A DNA stretch of 64,000 nt from Madurella fahalii (lineage: Eukaryota > Ascomycota > Sordariomycetes > Sordariales). Positions 45,959-56,854 of the stretch are shown here, in pieces. Made by a program: the position numbers and the translations under genes. The notes under the pieces are model-generated. The model saw only the letters and a list, made by a program, of their open reading frames with translations, was not told where the DNA came from and did not search any database. The stretch spans positions 5,456,001 to 5,520,000 of the forward strand of contig CM056874.1 of assembly GCA_029876055.1 (NCBI GenBank), in the 5' to 3' direction. The first letter of the stretch is position 1. The number at the start of each line of letters is the position of its first letter.

Positions 45959-46472
45959 ACAGTGTCTTAGGCCAGTAAACCTTAAAGGACGGGTTGTCCG
46001 AGTTAAGGGTAGTTAGTATGTGGTAATCAAGTGATACGTGCCGCAGGGAACAAGTTCTTCTGCGGCGCGACGCTCCGTGTTGATACAAGCATGGTGAAAT
46101 GCCCGAGGTGTGGCTTACTAAAGTATGAACATGTTGCTCCCTCCCCGACATCCATTGGCTGAAGGCACTTTTCAGCTCGGGAAGCCCTGCATTCCCGCAA
46201 ACTATTTCCGTCTCGCACAACTAATAGCGGCCAATCGCGGTCTCTTAATCTCCAGGGGTTGACTCTCCAGCCAGTCAGCTGAAATACCGCCCCAACCAAA
46301 GTTGCGCCCGCCAGGGGACATAACTGGGTTGGTGTCGCTGTGGCTTGACCCTCAAAATCACGGTTGAGTAGCTATAGAAAAGTAGAGACCCCGATTCCCG
46401 CGGGTTGCGAAACCTTTCGCAGATGATATTCTATTCATGATCCGTGCCGTCATAACTTGCCCATAGAAAGTC

Positions 46473-47244
46473 ATGGCCATTGCGTTTTCCGCCTCGGTTG
46501 GGGCGGTTGCTTTTCTCTTATTCCTAACAGGAGCGTTTGCCCGCCCAGAACTCCGCGTCATCTTCCGATCAGCAGAAGGCTACCAGCAACTGAACTCGAA
46601 TCAAAGGACCTGTGGTATCGATTCAATATATTCCGTGTGTTATGGGTCGAGGTGTAGCGACAAGGACTGCTTCTGCGCCGACCCGCAATTCATATCCGAC
46701 GAGACCGACAAGTGTATGATATCCCAGGACAGCTTCTACGACGGTATGTACAGTGTGGATACGTACAATGGCATTATGGCTTTCTTTGGGAATGAATGCG
46801 GAACATTTGAGGCCCAATTCAAGGTAATACAATCTACTTAGCTGTATACTATCATGTTGATCGAAGCTGTAGCTAATCGCCTCTATCTCTTCTAGCAAGT
46901 CGCGAGCCAGAGCATTACGTACTCGACGTCCTTTACTGCAATATTGCCGACAGAAACCCCTAGAAGCACGCTACAGTCAACTTCGGTGCACAATCAACCA
47001 AGTATCAAACCCCTTTCTTTTTCAGTTGCTAGCGGCGCAGAGGGGGACCGACGGGGGCTAACCGTGAGTTTACTTACCAGATTCAGCTGATACCGACCTA
47101 GGAGGATCATCTCCGTCCGGTGACGAGAACAACGGGGAGAGCACCGGTGGTAGATTACGTGCCGAGGCAATAATCGGAATAGTTGCTGGGATTGCGACAA
47201 TCATTGGGACAATAATCACTGTGTATATGTGTCGTTTCCGGTAA
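46473..47244 (+). CDS. CFEM-like Cys-rich ectodomain protein with C-terminal TM helix
   Basis: Model of three exons: 46473-46823, 46896-47001 and 47081-47244, giving 206 aa. A signal peptide (AIAFSASVGAVAFLLFLTGAFA) is followed by a Cys-rich region: TCGIDSIYSVCYGSRC, SDKDCFCADPQFIS and KCMISQ, with a last Cys in GNECG. The CxC and spacing recall CFEM domains, but I count seven cysteines rather than eight. A Ser/Thr/Pro-rich stalk leads to one TM helix (AIIGIVAGIATIIGTIITVY) and a short basic tail (MCRFR). The second intron (donor GTATCA) is chosen because it alone joins the stalk to the TM frame; other choices hit stops. It is likely a cell-surface protein of unknown role. Confidence 0.65.
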
Positions 47245-47275
47245 AGCCTTTAAGCGGTTGTTTTAATATAACATA

Positions 47276-47522
47276 ACGTGTTTTATATGCGAGTGGCCCA
47301 TATAAGCGAGTGGCCCATATAAGCGAGTGGCCCATATAAGCGAGTGGCCCATATAAGCGAGTGGCCCACTTCAACAGATTTTGGTTGGGCTGTACGTAAA
47401 AAGCTACCAAGAAATTGTTAGTGAGTCTTAACAAATTCTTAACTTCCTTTTGCGTGCAGCCCAACCAAAATCTGTTAAAGTGGGCCACTCGCCTATATGG
47501 GCCACTCGCATATAAAACACGT
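47276..47522. mobile_element. MITE with long terminal inverted repeats and TA target duplication
   Basis: 247 bp. Left end ACGTGTTTTATATGCGAGTG and right end CACTCGCATATAAAACACGT are exact inverted copies flanked by TA. The arms continue through a GTGGCCCA-containing repeat and CAGATTTTGGTTGGGCTG / CAGCCCAACCAAAATCTG. The TA duplication points to the Tc1/mariner/pogo group. It carries no transposase. The left arm has four tandem 16-bp units, while the right arm has about one. Confidence 0.88.
47288..47368 (+). repeat. 16-bp tandem repeat inside MITE left arm
   Basis: Units of GCGAGTGGCCCATATA repeated about four times, then GCGAGTGGCCCACTTC. This is an expansion relative to the right arm. 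Confidence 0.9.
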
Positions 47523-49110
47523 TACTACCTACACGAATACTTAGACTTCCGCCGAGGAGAAAGATCCTAGATATAGCCTTCAACAAGCCTGCAAGATACG
47601 GATATTGTTCTACATTATAGTTATACCGCTGCTCACTAGATGTAGCACTCGAGCGATTCGGTGTACTGTAGGGATTTGGGTACCGCTGCTGCTGATATAT
47701 AGGTTTGTTGCTATTATACATTAATTAGACAGCGCAAATCTTCGCGGGTGCCCAGCGAGGTTCCAAGACATGTCAGTGCGAACATCGAGAAGCCTGGGAT
47801 GATCTGAACTTCGGAAAATCACAAGGCAGGCCGCTAGCGCTAAGGCATCTGGGTGCCCCAAAGATCAATGTGTCTTAGGACTCTCGAACAGGGCGCCGCA
47901 CTCCTTGCTCTTCGCATATGTTTTCCTCTTTGGCTTTGCTTACCTACCCGATAACTCAGCCGAGGAATGGCCCAATGGGTTCCCTGTGGAGTGCCTAGCG
48001 CAAGGATCCTCGGAAACTGTGAGCTCATGCGTTCCGCCCTGTTGGTCCCTTGGAACCTGTAATTCTCGGACGATGGGAAACTCTTCTATCCTACTCTTGT
48101 TGGTTCTGTATTCCACGAAGGAGAGTCAATTCTGGTGCTCGTGATCCTTGCAAAATCCGCGAGGGGTAAGTGTTGGCGGCTTTGCGACTTGCTTGGCAAA
48201 TATCGAAAGGTTGTGCGGATTGCATCCAAGTTGATATTCGGCGCTGATTTATCCTCCGTTGTTACTAATGGTGAACCGTAGGCAAGGTAGCGAGATCGGG
48301 GCGACGGATTAACGGCATGGCGGGTTATGGAGACGTCTTGGCTCCCTTCATTCAACTGATTGAGCATTTTCCCTTTTACCTTCACGGCGTTCCTTTTTAC
48401 GAGGAGAACAAAGGGTGCTGGGTTGCAGCAAGCTTCATGCGCCGAGCAACCACGACCGGCCCCCAACCAAGCGGACGCCCCGTAGAAAAACTAGACATCA
48501 CGAAGTGGCTTTCGATAACACGCATGACGATAGGCCCGGAAATTAAAGAGATGGGCTACTGACATGGCCCGGGGAAACACCGCGTGCCCAGAGCGGGACG
48601 CGATCTAATTAGAACGACAGTGGCGTCGATATCGTTTTGCGATTTGTGGGACCTCTTACCTAGAGTGTAATGATATAGTGAAAGTCGAGATCGACAAGGT
48701 CGAGACCGCCTTTTGGGAACTGCGAGGTCCAAAGCAAGGCCCTACCTTGCGTGGTCGTAAAATACAAAGCAGAGACATCACCAATTACTAGTACCAGAAT
48801 CGCCCGTGCTTAGCCCTAGACCGCCATCACCTGGTGCATTAGCGATAGTCTTCAGGTTTTCCACATATACTTGCAATTGTCGTAGTTCGCGGGGTAGCTA
48901 GCCGGGAAGAGGCCTGTTCCCTTTCCGAGAAACCTAAATGCTTGAGATCCGGTTCTCTGCTTTACAATGAATGAAGCACCACATCTTTGTTAAGGTGAGG
49001 GTCTAGTAACGAGCATATTCCCTGTCAGTCATCCACAGTGGCCCACCGTCCACTAATTGAGGACGATCCCATTGAATAGAATTTTCCATCCTATTCTTCA
49101 TCAGGATGGC

Positions 49111-49127
49111 CCTCTTTTCTTTTCTTT

Positions 49128-49179
<52 letters not shown>

Positions 49180-49183
49180 TTTT
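49111..49183 (+). repeat. (CTTT)n microsatellite
   Basis: About 17 near-perfect CTTT units in a pyrimidine-rich stretch upstream of the receptor-like gene. Confidence 0.9.
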
Positions 49184-49419
49184 CCCCAGTCTCGGACTTT
49201 TCATTTCTTTCCTTGACCTCTCATGTAGCTCATCGGCCCGAGACAGCCCAATAGCCCAGGCTCGAATTTTCGGCCCTAATAGCCGACGATGACATCTTCA
49301 ACCGGAAGATCAGAGCCCGAGAATCTGGGACTCAAAGTCAACATCGTCTGTTGACTCCGAGTTGCACTGTCGGCTGTATTCCTCTCCCCGCGACTATTCT
49401 GCAAGTTTAAAACATTGAG

Positions 49420-50710
49420 GTCTATGGTGGGACGATCATATCCTGATCGTATCATGGGTATGCACTCTACTCTTCGGAGCTCTTTTATCAACCAACGTGC
49501 TTTGTTGAGCAAAACAGCAGTTAACAGACTTAACACAAGGTTTTGTTCCTCGCGTCAATATGTGCTAGCAGCGCCGTGATCCCCTTGGGCTTCGGCAAGC
49601 ACATTTTCGATATCAGTCCTACTAATCTCGTTGCGATCGGCTTGATTAGCAATGTTACTAGCACCTTCTCCATGCTCGCGGCCGTCTTGAGCAAGACATC
49701 GTTTGCTGTTACTCTCCTACGCATTACTGAAGGATATACTAAGATGTGTGTTTGGATAATCATCGTCGTGATGAACATTGCTATGGGGTTGTCTGCTCTC
49801 CTCACCTGGGTTAAGTGCAATCCGGTCTGCAAGACTTGGGATCTGTCGACACCGGGAACGTGCTGGGACGCAGATGTCATGATGGTATTTTTCATCTTTT
49901 CAGCTGGTGTGTGGCCCTGAACGGATCCTTCGGCAACGAGAGATGATGAAGTTGCTGACGAATTTCTCTGCTAGGTATCTCCGGGGGAATGGACGCCGCG
50001 CTCGCTCTTTTACCGTGGAAAATTCTTTGGAGCTTGCGGATAAGGACACAGGAGAAACTTGGTGTTGCGATTGCAATGAGAATAGGCATCTTGTGAGATA
50101 CTCCGCTGTCCTTCCGCTGACAGCACCTTGACGTCTTCCATAGTTAAGGCATTCGGCTAATGGTATGCAGGCTGCAGCAACCGCCGTTGTCAAGTGCACC
50201 AAACTTCCATCACTCTCTGGAGACGACCTTACCTGTAAGTTTCACTAGCGCGCCCCCGGATTCTGTGCTTGATCGTGTTGTACATAGCGTATTAACATGT
50301 CCAAAGATGTCGCCTCGGATGTAGCAATCTGGAGTGTGGCTGAGATCGCCCCTACCATACTGGCCGCCTGTATACCCATCCTCCGCGTTCTCCTGCACTA
50401 TGTCAGATCCGCCGCTAAACAATGCACCGTCACCCACGAGCCCAAAGTCGGGTCACATATCAAAGGAACAAGAGCCGCGACGATGATTGTAACGGGTTCT
50501 AGGAACCAGTTGAAATTGCATTACGACAGAAAGGATGAGGACACTGGCAGCGACAGGAGTATTCTGGGGCGGTCGATTGGAGTTACCAACCAGATCGTTC
50601 AGACGAGTGAGTGCATCTTGGAGTCTGATAACCAGGGTAGAAGGAAGAATAACTACGAGTCCGACAGTATGAATGGCTATGAGATGGCGAACAGAAGAAA
50701 GGCTATTTGA
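49420..50710 (+). pseudogene. Pth11/SAT4-type rhodopsin-like membrane protein, damaged or 5'-incomplete
   Basis: Exons recognised by family sequence: 49420-49457 (WWDDHILIVSW), 49540-49906 (FGFGKHIFDISPTNL-like to WVKCNPVCKTWD and GTCWDADVMMVFFIFSAG), 49975-50092 (GGMDAALALLPWKILWSL, then KLGVAIAMRIGIL), 50171-50234 (AAATAVVKCTKLPSLSGDDL) and 50307-50710 (VAIWSVAEIAPTILAACIP then a polar tail). These match the fungal rhodopsin-like (PF20684) seven-helix family. The first helices upstream of 49420 are not found, and the splice between 50092 and 50171 is out of phase by one base, as if a G was lost at the donor. An alternative acceptor at 50148 keeps the frame but inserts eight unusual residues. 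Either a decayed gene or one with altered splicing. Confidence 0.6.
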
Positions 50711-51352
50711 TATCTAACCTTGTGGTCGAGTGCAGGACAATGTATTGTATTGAGCCAGGGTGGAAGACAGGTGGGCGGGAAGTTTGCAGGGTGGAGCTTA
50801 AAAACAACAAAACCCCGTTTAAGCCGAAAGATGCCAAAGACCTCGCCGCTACAGGCATTGTACGCATTATAGGAATTATAATGAAAACATCAACAGAGGT
50901 ACCGCATGCCAGGTCCGGTGGCGCTTCCGCAGTCCTTGCGCACCTATGCCCTGGGCTTGGACCATGGGCAGCTTCCAATGGCTCCAAGGACTCAGAGGAG
51001 TGGCATAGCACGTCCTAGGACTCGCGGCTCTTGATAGTCTTGGGACGCAGTCGCTCTATACCAGATATTTTACCATGAAACCCTCCTATCTCCTTCAGCT
51101 ACCACGATGCCTAGCCCGTCAATCCTCTGATCTTGGCAAAACGATGGTGGTCAGGACCCCAGTCTTTTGAGGATCTGGAGATCTGTCCATTGGGCTATGC
51201 ACTTTCTTTACTTCCCCTTCAGTGATAAACATCACACGGGGGACCCGGGGCATTCCCGGAACGGAAACACCTGCCGTCGGCGTGAACAAGGCCAGCTTGC
51301 CGAGTCAACCACCCGATTCAGAGGTGCCCAAGCTTGATCCAGCAAGGCGTGC

Positions 51353-51790
51353 GTGTCCGATGACGGCAAGGTATCAGCCGCGGGGGGGAAGATGATAGAT
51401 GTCAACATCGGCTTATCCAATCCCCCCAACCCGTCAACTCCCGACGAGAAGCACGATCCGCTCGCCCGGCAAGCAACTGCCGCCTCCAACTCGGGCAGTA
51501 AGCTCGATCAGGTGCCAACCCGGGAAGATGAGAGCCAGTACCGTCCGGCATGCCGCTCGTCTTGATTGTTATGGTGTTGTGTTACAGTGTTATCACCATC
51601 GTCTCGGGTAGAAGGATTTCATCACTGAGGTCCTTCATTCCAGGCTGACAGTACCCCCAGAGGATGCCACCATCACAACCGCCATCTCCAAAATCACCGA
51701 ACAATTCTCAAGCCTTCCCGACGTCGGTTGGCAGGGATCTGGTAGCCCCTCCAACCATGTCAACACCGTCCTGAAACCACCTGCCCTATC
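51353..51790 (+). pseudogene. Decayed N-terminal fragment of a DHA2-type MFS transporter
   Basis: One frame gives a polar leader ending REDESQY. After a one-base shift SGMPLVLIVMVLCYSVITIV follows (a TM1-like helix). After another shift DATITTAISKITEQFSSL and PDVGWQGSG follow, matching the TM1-loop of 14-TM exporters (normally D-TII-TAIPKIT...DVGWYGS). Stops and frameshifts break it, and no later helix is recognisable. Confidence 0.65.
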
Positions 51791-51856
51791 GCTTGCAGCA
51801 CATGCTCACGACCGCAGCCCCACAGAACAATATAGAAATGCGTAATCACTTCCCAA

Positions 51857-51981
51857 TTTTTTTTTATTTTTTTATTTTTTATTATTTTTTTATTTTTTAT
51901 TTATTTTTTTATTTTTTTTTATTTTTTTTTTATTTTTTTATTTTTTTATTTTTTTTTAATTTTATTTTATTTTTTTTTTTG
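51857..51981 (+). repeat. T-rich (T5-9 A) low-complexity tract
   Basis: About 125 bp almost only of T with single A interruptions, immediately downstream of the MFS relic. Confidence 0.9.
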
Positions 51982-52780
51982 CCCATTCCTCTGGGTCGTT
52001 TTAATTATCCTCTAGGACCTTAGCAGTTCGTGGTGGCAATGCATTTTTGGTTTCGGTTTGACCATCCGCACAATAGTTGACGTACCCAGTCATCCTGAGT
52101 CAGCTCTCCTCCCGGTCTCGAACACTACATCCTACCCCTGGCTCGATTTCTCACTTCGAATTGAATTTGCACAGAACACACGGAACCGTTATCGGCAGGG
52201 GGGCGGGGGAAGGATGAAGAAAGCAGAGACAACGTGGCATAACCGGTCCAGCTTGGAAAATAACGGCAAAGCGCACTTGGGGCGAATGTGGCCGTTTCAT
52301 CGACAAAGGACTCGAGAAAGAATTTAACCGAAGCCTACTAGTTTATTGTTTCTTTCCTTGCTATCGTTTCCTTCTTTTTCTCACGAGCATCTATATCAGA
52401 TTGGCGTAAATACAGAAATGAAAACAGAAACTAAGTCATTTAGTTGAAATATAACTGCCAAACACTACGGCCCGATCAAGAGGCCATTCGAATCAACATT
52501 CTGTTTACCCAATGAACCAACTTCACTGGGAAGCGAGGAGGAGCAGCCCGATAAAGGCTTAGCCGAGCAGTTCGACGAGCGAAGACGGCAAGTTCTAGCG
52601 TTAGCTTTCGACAGTTACCTAAATAGCATCATTTTAGTCTTAGTTTTCGGCAGACAAATCACGTTACCATACTTATCCCCGATAACTATCGTAATCTTCA
52701 TCGAAATAATCTAACTAAACTATAGTAACCCTAACTCAAAGAGAAACTAATTATACGTTATATTTATTAATATTATTTAT

Positions 52781-53210
52781 TTCTTCCTACACCGCTTTAC
52801 CCAAGACAGGATGTGCCGGACCCTCTACTGCTAAGTACATAGGAAAACCGTACCACAACGGCCGGGTGAAAAACCTATATCGACAAATAATAGGAAACAA
52901 CAGTAATAGACGCCAGTTAGTTGCAATATTTATTAATATTAGCTAATATATCTTAACCTATTCCACATACAAATATGCCACACAGACCAATATACCAATA
53001 AACCGCACCTTTGCAACAAAATTATCCAATAATTCTACCAAAACAGCTTAAAACAATTGAAACTACTCAGAATCGTCTTCTTCAGATTTCTCCGCAACTA
53101 CCTAATAAGACTACTATTCTACCCCTACAAGTACTTTATTCCTACGTCACTTATATACTGCTTGTACCCAGGTACTCTAGTCCTACTACCCTTAGATCCT
53201 TGATCCTCAC
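52781..53210. repeat. Degenerate repeat related to 42.24-42.71 kb
   Basis: Ends carry CTTCCTACACCGCTTTACCC and CCTACTACCCTTAGATCCTT, also found in the 42-kb island. The interior is TA-rich without coding capacity. Confidence 0.5.
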
Positions 53211-54065
53211 AGCCAAAGCCGTCTTAGCGACACTCTAGGCTTGCTACAGAAGTGCCTCAATCTACAGCAGCGAGTATTCGACCATCATCTCGATACTCTT
53301 TTTTATCTTCCGCTGTAACTAAGTTGCTAAACGAAAAAGCAACGGGGACAACTAGGGTATGGGAATCACAGCGATAGTGAGTTAGGAGAGTTTGTCCCCA
53401 GGGACCGGAGGCCCTCTCAGAGGATCAGAGGGCGACACTTACTGGGATGACGTTCCGGCGACTGGAACCCGTTGGGGACCCATTTTATTTTGCACCTTAA
53501 GGAAAGGCGCCTGGGCCATTGCTCCTTAGACAGGACATGGTAGATGATCTTACTCGAAGTTGATTATCCTGGTTCGACATCAAGGGCGTGTCGGAGTTAA
53601 CAGGTAATGTTTGTAAACGGCCGCTCCGTGCGGGCGACCTAGTATAGACTCATGCCTTCGTAAGATAGGTATCCAGAAGAGAGTTTGCGGCGTGGAACAT
53701 TAAAAAGTGCACATGACCGGAAGTGGGTCGGTTACTCGGTTCCGGCATACGTCGGTGATAAGATCCGGCCCGGCGGGCGGGGAATGATGGACCTGGGGAG
53801 GTCGGGTCCGGGTCCAAAATTCCAAACACAACGATAGGTACAGGACCTAGGTAGGCCAACGAGATAACGCCTACAAACATCAAGATACACAACAGCCTTA
53901 GCTTTCTTCTTCGGCGTCTATGAAATCTCATTTCAAGTGTTACTAGATATACCGCATTCTTTTCATTCAACAGTCCCAGTGTGTTGCGACTTTCGACGCG
54001 CTGAGCGAGCATACAATCGGACAATCGGCAATAAGAAGTTCGGCGACTGCTTATTTACAAGAGCA

Positions 54066-55358
54066 ATGTCTGCACATGTCGTGGTCATCGGGTGATTATG
54101 ATCCGCCTCTTCATAGCCAGCATACATAGCTAGGGAGCCATGCCAACTAATAAATGCCAGTGCCGGGGTCATCGGACTCAGCTGTGCCATCCTCCTCCAA
54201 GAGGCTGGTTACACCGTGACCATTGTAGCCCGCGACTTCCCCGGCCCTTTTGAGACCATGGATCCTGTTGCCCAGATCAACTACACCTCTCCCTGGGGCG
54301 GTGCCCGTATGTCCCCCGTGGCTGCCAACCCCATAGCCAGACCCAACCACCAACTAATCTAATCCCCTTTTTCTAAAGACAACCGCTGGGTTCCGCCACA
54401 TACATCCTCCCCACCCTCCATCCACCGTGAACATGCTCTTTCTCTCAAGACCTTCGCCCATATGCAGCGCCTCTACTCAACCCACCCCCAAACAGCGGGA
54501 ATCACGTTCCTCAAAGGAATCGAGTACCTCGAGTCGCCGGGGCCCGAATACCTCGCCCTCGACCCGTCCCGCCTCCGCCTGCCCGGCACTCTCCGCCTCG
54601 TCCCCGCCTCCCAGTTCCCCGACCCCAAAGTCGCCTGGGCCTGCGAGTACGACACATGGTGCGTCAACCCCATGGTCTACTGCTCGTTCCTCCTCCGCCG
54701 GTTCGCGCACCGCGGCGGGCAGACCATGGTCCTCAAGCGGGGGCTCCGCTCCCCCGTCGAGGCCTTCTCCCTACCACTCCCACCACCACCATCAGAACCG
54801 ATCCCTTCCAGCTCGAACACAAAGCCCAAGGCGCCTGCAGCGCCGGTATCGGCAGTGGTCAACGCCTCCGGCACGGGCCTCGTCCCGGACCCGGCCATGA
54901 CCATCACCCGCGGCCAGACCTGCCTCGTGGCCGAGTCGTGCGACGTGACAGTCACGCGGCAAAACGCCGACGGCAGCTGGACGTTTTGCGTGCCCAGAGG
55001 TTTCGAGGGCGGGACGATCATCGGCGGGACTAAGGAGTTGGATAACTGGGAGGTTGAGCCGTTTGAGGAAGTGAGAGGGGAGTTGTTGAAGAGGTTCGTT
55101 GAGACGTATCCTAGGATTCTGGAGGGGAGTAAGACGGGGCGGTTGACGGTCTTGAGGGATATCGTTGGGAGAAGGCCGACCAGGATTGGGGGTCCGCGGA
55201 TCGAAGGGGAGATTCTGGGCGGCAAGCGCGGCGGGTTCGTGATGCATGCGTATGGGTTGGGCGGAAGGGGGTATGAGCTGTCTTGGGGAGTTGCGGAGGA
55301 GGTAGTGGAGGGGGTGGGGGGGTATCTAAAGGGGGAAGCAGCGGCGGCGAAGTTGTAG
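54066..55358 (+). CDS. D-amino-acid oxidase family flavoenzyme, peroxisomal
   Basis: Three exons: 54066-54091, 54161-54306 and 54379-55358, giving 383 aa. The short first exon encodes MSAHVVVIG, and joining it to exon 2 restores the FAD-binding GAGVIGLSCAILLQEAGYTV. The catalytic domain includes RLRLPGTLRLVPAS, YCSFLLRRF, the signature RRPTRIGGPRIE with the substrate Arg, and VMHAYGLGGRGYELSWGVAE, the DAO C-terminal flavin motif. It oxidatively deaminates D-amino acids (neutral or acidic not resolved), producing hydrogen peroxide. The C-terminus AKL is a type 1 peroxisomal signal. A Pro-rich insertion sits near the middle. Confidence 0.93.
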
Positions 55359-55770
55359 AGGCGCTGCCACAGGATAAACTTGCCAGTCTCGTGTTCTTCC
55401 TCTCTCTATTCCGTTTCGGTAGATATATATGTACAGAGTTGCGTGTGCCATGACCCCTTTCGTCTAGGGACAAGGCCTGGATGGGCGGACGCCTGCCCGA
55501 TCAGTATGCCATCAAACGCCTATCTCGCAGCGCTCGGCCTCAGCAGGCTCATCCGCATGACGCAAGCACTGAGCCGTCCACTCCAGACGCCTACCCAGCC
55601 CGTCTCCAACCAGGTAGGGACGTGTATAGTACAGTCGTCAGACCCGTCAGCGGCATGCATTCTGCCGCTCCGTTATAATGACGATCCACGATCGTATCAT
55701 TTCCACATCCTTCTCTCCATCCCCACCAGCAACAGCATGATCACCCCCATCATCATCCTCATCAAGATCA
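55359..55770. other. Intergenic, convergent 3' ends
   Basis: About 410 bp between the stop codons of the DAO and CMC1-like genes. No feature seen. Confidence 0.7.
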
Positions 55771-56380
55771 TCACCTCCCCTCCGTCTTCTCTCCCGGCCT
55801 CACCCGGTCCTTACTCGCAAACCCGCCCACCCTCTCCCCCCTCTGCAACTTCTCCATCTCCCTCCTCGCCTGCTCCCGGTCCTTCTCGGGCAACCCCCAC
55901 CACTCCCGCAGGAACGCCTCCTGCTCGGCCTTGCGGCGCGCCTTCCTCTCGCGCTCGCGCTGCCGCTCCAGCCGCCTGGCGAACCACTCCTCGCGCGCCG
56001 CGTCCTGCTCCGCCTGCGTCGCGTGGTCCTTCATGCAGCCGTTCATGGCGCGGTGCAGCTCGCGGCAGACGAAAGGCGCCGTAAAGGTCCGGCCGAGTGC
56101 GCAGTCGGCGAAGGCTGTGTGGGCAGGGCCCGGGGGGCCGGAAAATATCAGTGGATAAGGTCATGAATGGCATGGCTAGGGGGACATTTCAGGAAGGATT
56201 GGGGGGTCCTTTGTAAAGGCAACACACACCTTTGATTTCGTCGGCACATTTCCTCCTCACCCGCTCGTGGAAGATATCTCGGACTTGGGCCTCCTGCGTC
56301 GCCGACAACGGCAGCGGGTTCCGCGACGGCATGGGCAGGCGCTCAGCCTCGTTGCCGCCCTCGGCGGCCATGGCGGCCAT
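55771..56380 (-). CDS. CMC1: CMC1-like twin Cx9C mitochondrial protein (cytochrome c oxidase assembly)
   Basis: Two exons, 56380-56230 and 56114-55771, encode 164 aa. After a short leader (NPLPLSATQEAQVRDIF) the twin Cx9C motif reads C-ADEIKAFAD-C and C-RELHRAMNG-C, with the intron falling inside the first pair. Surrounding HERVRRKCADE, ALGRTFTAPFVCREL and NGCMKDHAT are the CMC1 family pattern. These proteins are imported by the Mia40 pathway into the intermembrane space and stabilise Cox1/copper delivery. The C-terminal 80 residues are strongly charged (Arg/Glu-rich helix), longer than the yeast protein. Confidence 0.9.
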
Positions 56381-56854
56381 TCAGCGGTGCAGATTCCCGG
56401 ATTCTGTATTCGCGGTTCGAGTATCAGTGCGTCGGAAAATCGCTTCGCTTCTCAATTGCAGGTGCGGCTTCCGGATTGTCGAGGGTTAAGCTGGGAAGTC
56501 GGGTGGTGTTGTCGTGTGGTGGTAGTGGTACTGTACAACGCTGATTGATTGACGGGTTGGAACGGTGCTTGCAGCCGCTGGAGCTCCGCGGAGCGTCAAC
56601 GCCACAGAGGGACAGCTTCAGCCACACCTTGCTCCCCAGGTCTCAGGGGGGCCCCAACAGCACTCTATCACTCACAGTGTACAGTACAGTGCCTTATGTA
56701 GCTCATCGACGTTGGCCTCGCTAGATAAATTTTATTGGGAACAAATGTGCGACATCAACAACCAAACGCTCTCGTATTCTAAGCACTAACGCCTGCTAGT
56801 GCTATGCAAAGTATGCACTTCAACTACCTGTTTACAGTGATGAACCGCGCCCCT
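56381..56854. other. Intergenic
   Basis: About 470 bp between the CMC1-like start and the 3' end of the FN3 gene. No ORF or structure of note. Confidence 0.7.

Larger units (their letters stand above)
41081..46472. other. 5.4-kb AT-rich repeat island, no supported gene
   Basis: After the oxidase the sequence becomes TA-rich with dense stops, consistent with RIP-type decay. It is filled with two families of LTR-like repeats (A, about 236 bp; B, about 250 bp) in both orientations, a duplicated 50-bp hairpin unit near 45.8-45.96 kb, and fragments shared with 52.8-53.2 kb. ORFs here lie mainly across the repeats and are not genes. Confidence 0.7.
47245..49419. other. Intergenic with MITE and CT microsatellite
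   Basis: About 2.2 kb holding a MITE (47276-47522) and a (CTTT)n tract (49111-49183). ORFs of 60-126 codons occur, including one at 48317-48562, but none has recognisable motifs. Nothing else supported. Confidence 0.55.
50711..54065. other. 3.4-kb region with MFS relic, AT-rich low complexity and degenerate repeats
   Basis: Contains a decayed MFS fragment (51353-51790), a T/A-only tract (about 51857-51981) and TA-rich DNA from 52.3 to 53.3 kb sharing fragments with the 42-kb island. A 120-codon ORF on the minus strand (53650-54012) has one hydrophobic segment but no family match that I know. Confidence 0.55.

Noticed and set aside
47428..47721. 97-codon minus-strand ORF with Gln/Tyr/Asn-rich start
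   Set aside because: It overlaps the MITE right arm and ends within repeat DNA.
48317..48562. 81-codon plus-strand ORF
   Set aside because: No recognisable motif and no linked exon; it lies in an otherwise non-coding stretch.
53650..54012. 120-codon minus-strand ORF with one hydrophobic segment
   Set aside because: Its start is only about 50 bp from the divergent DAO start, leaving no room for promoters, and there is no family similarity that I can see.
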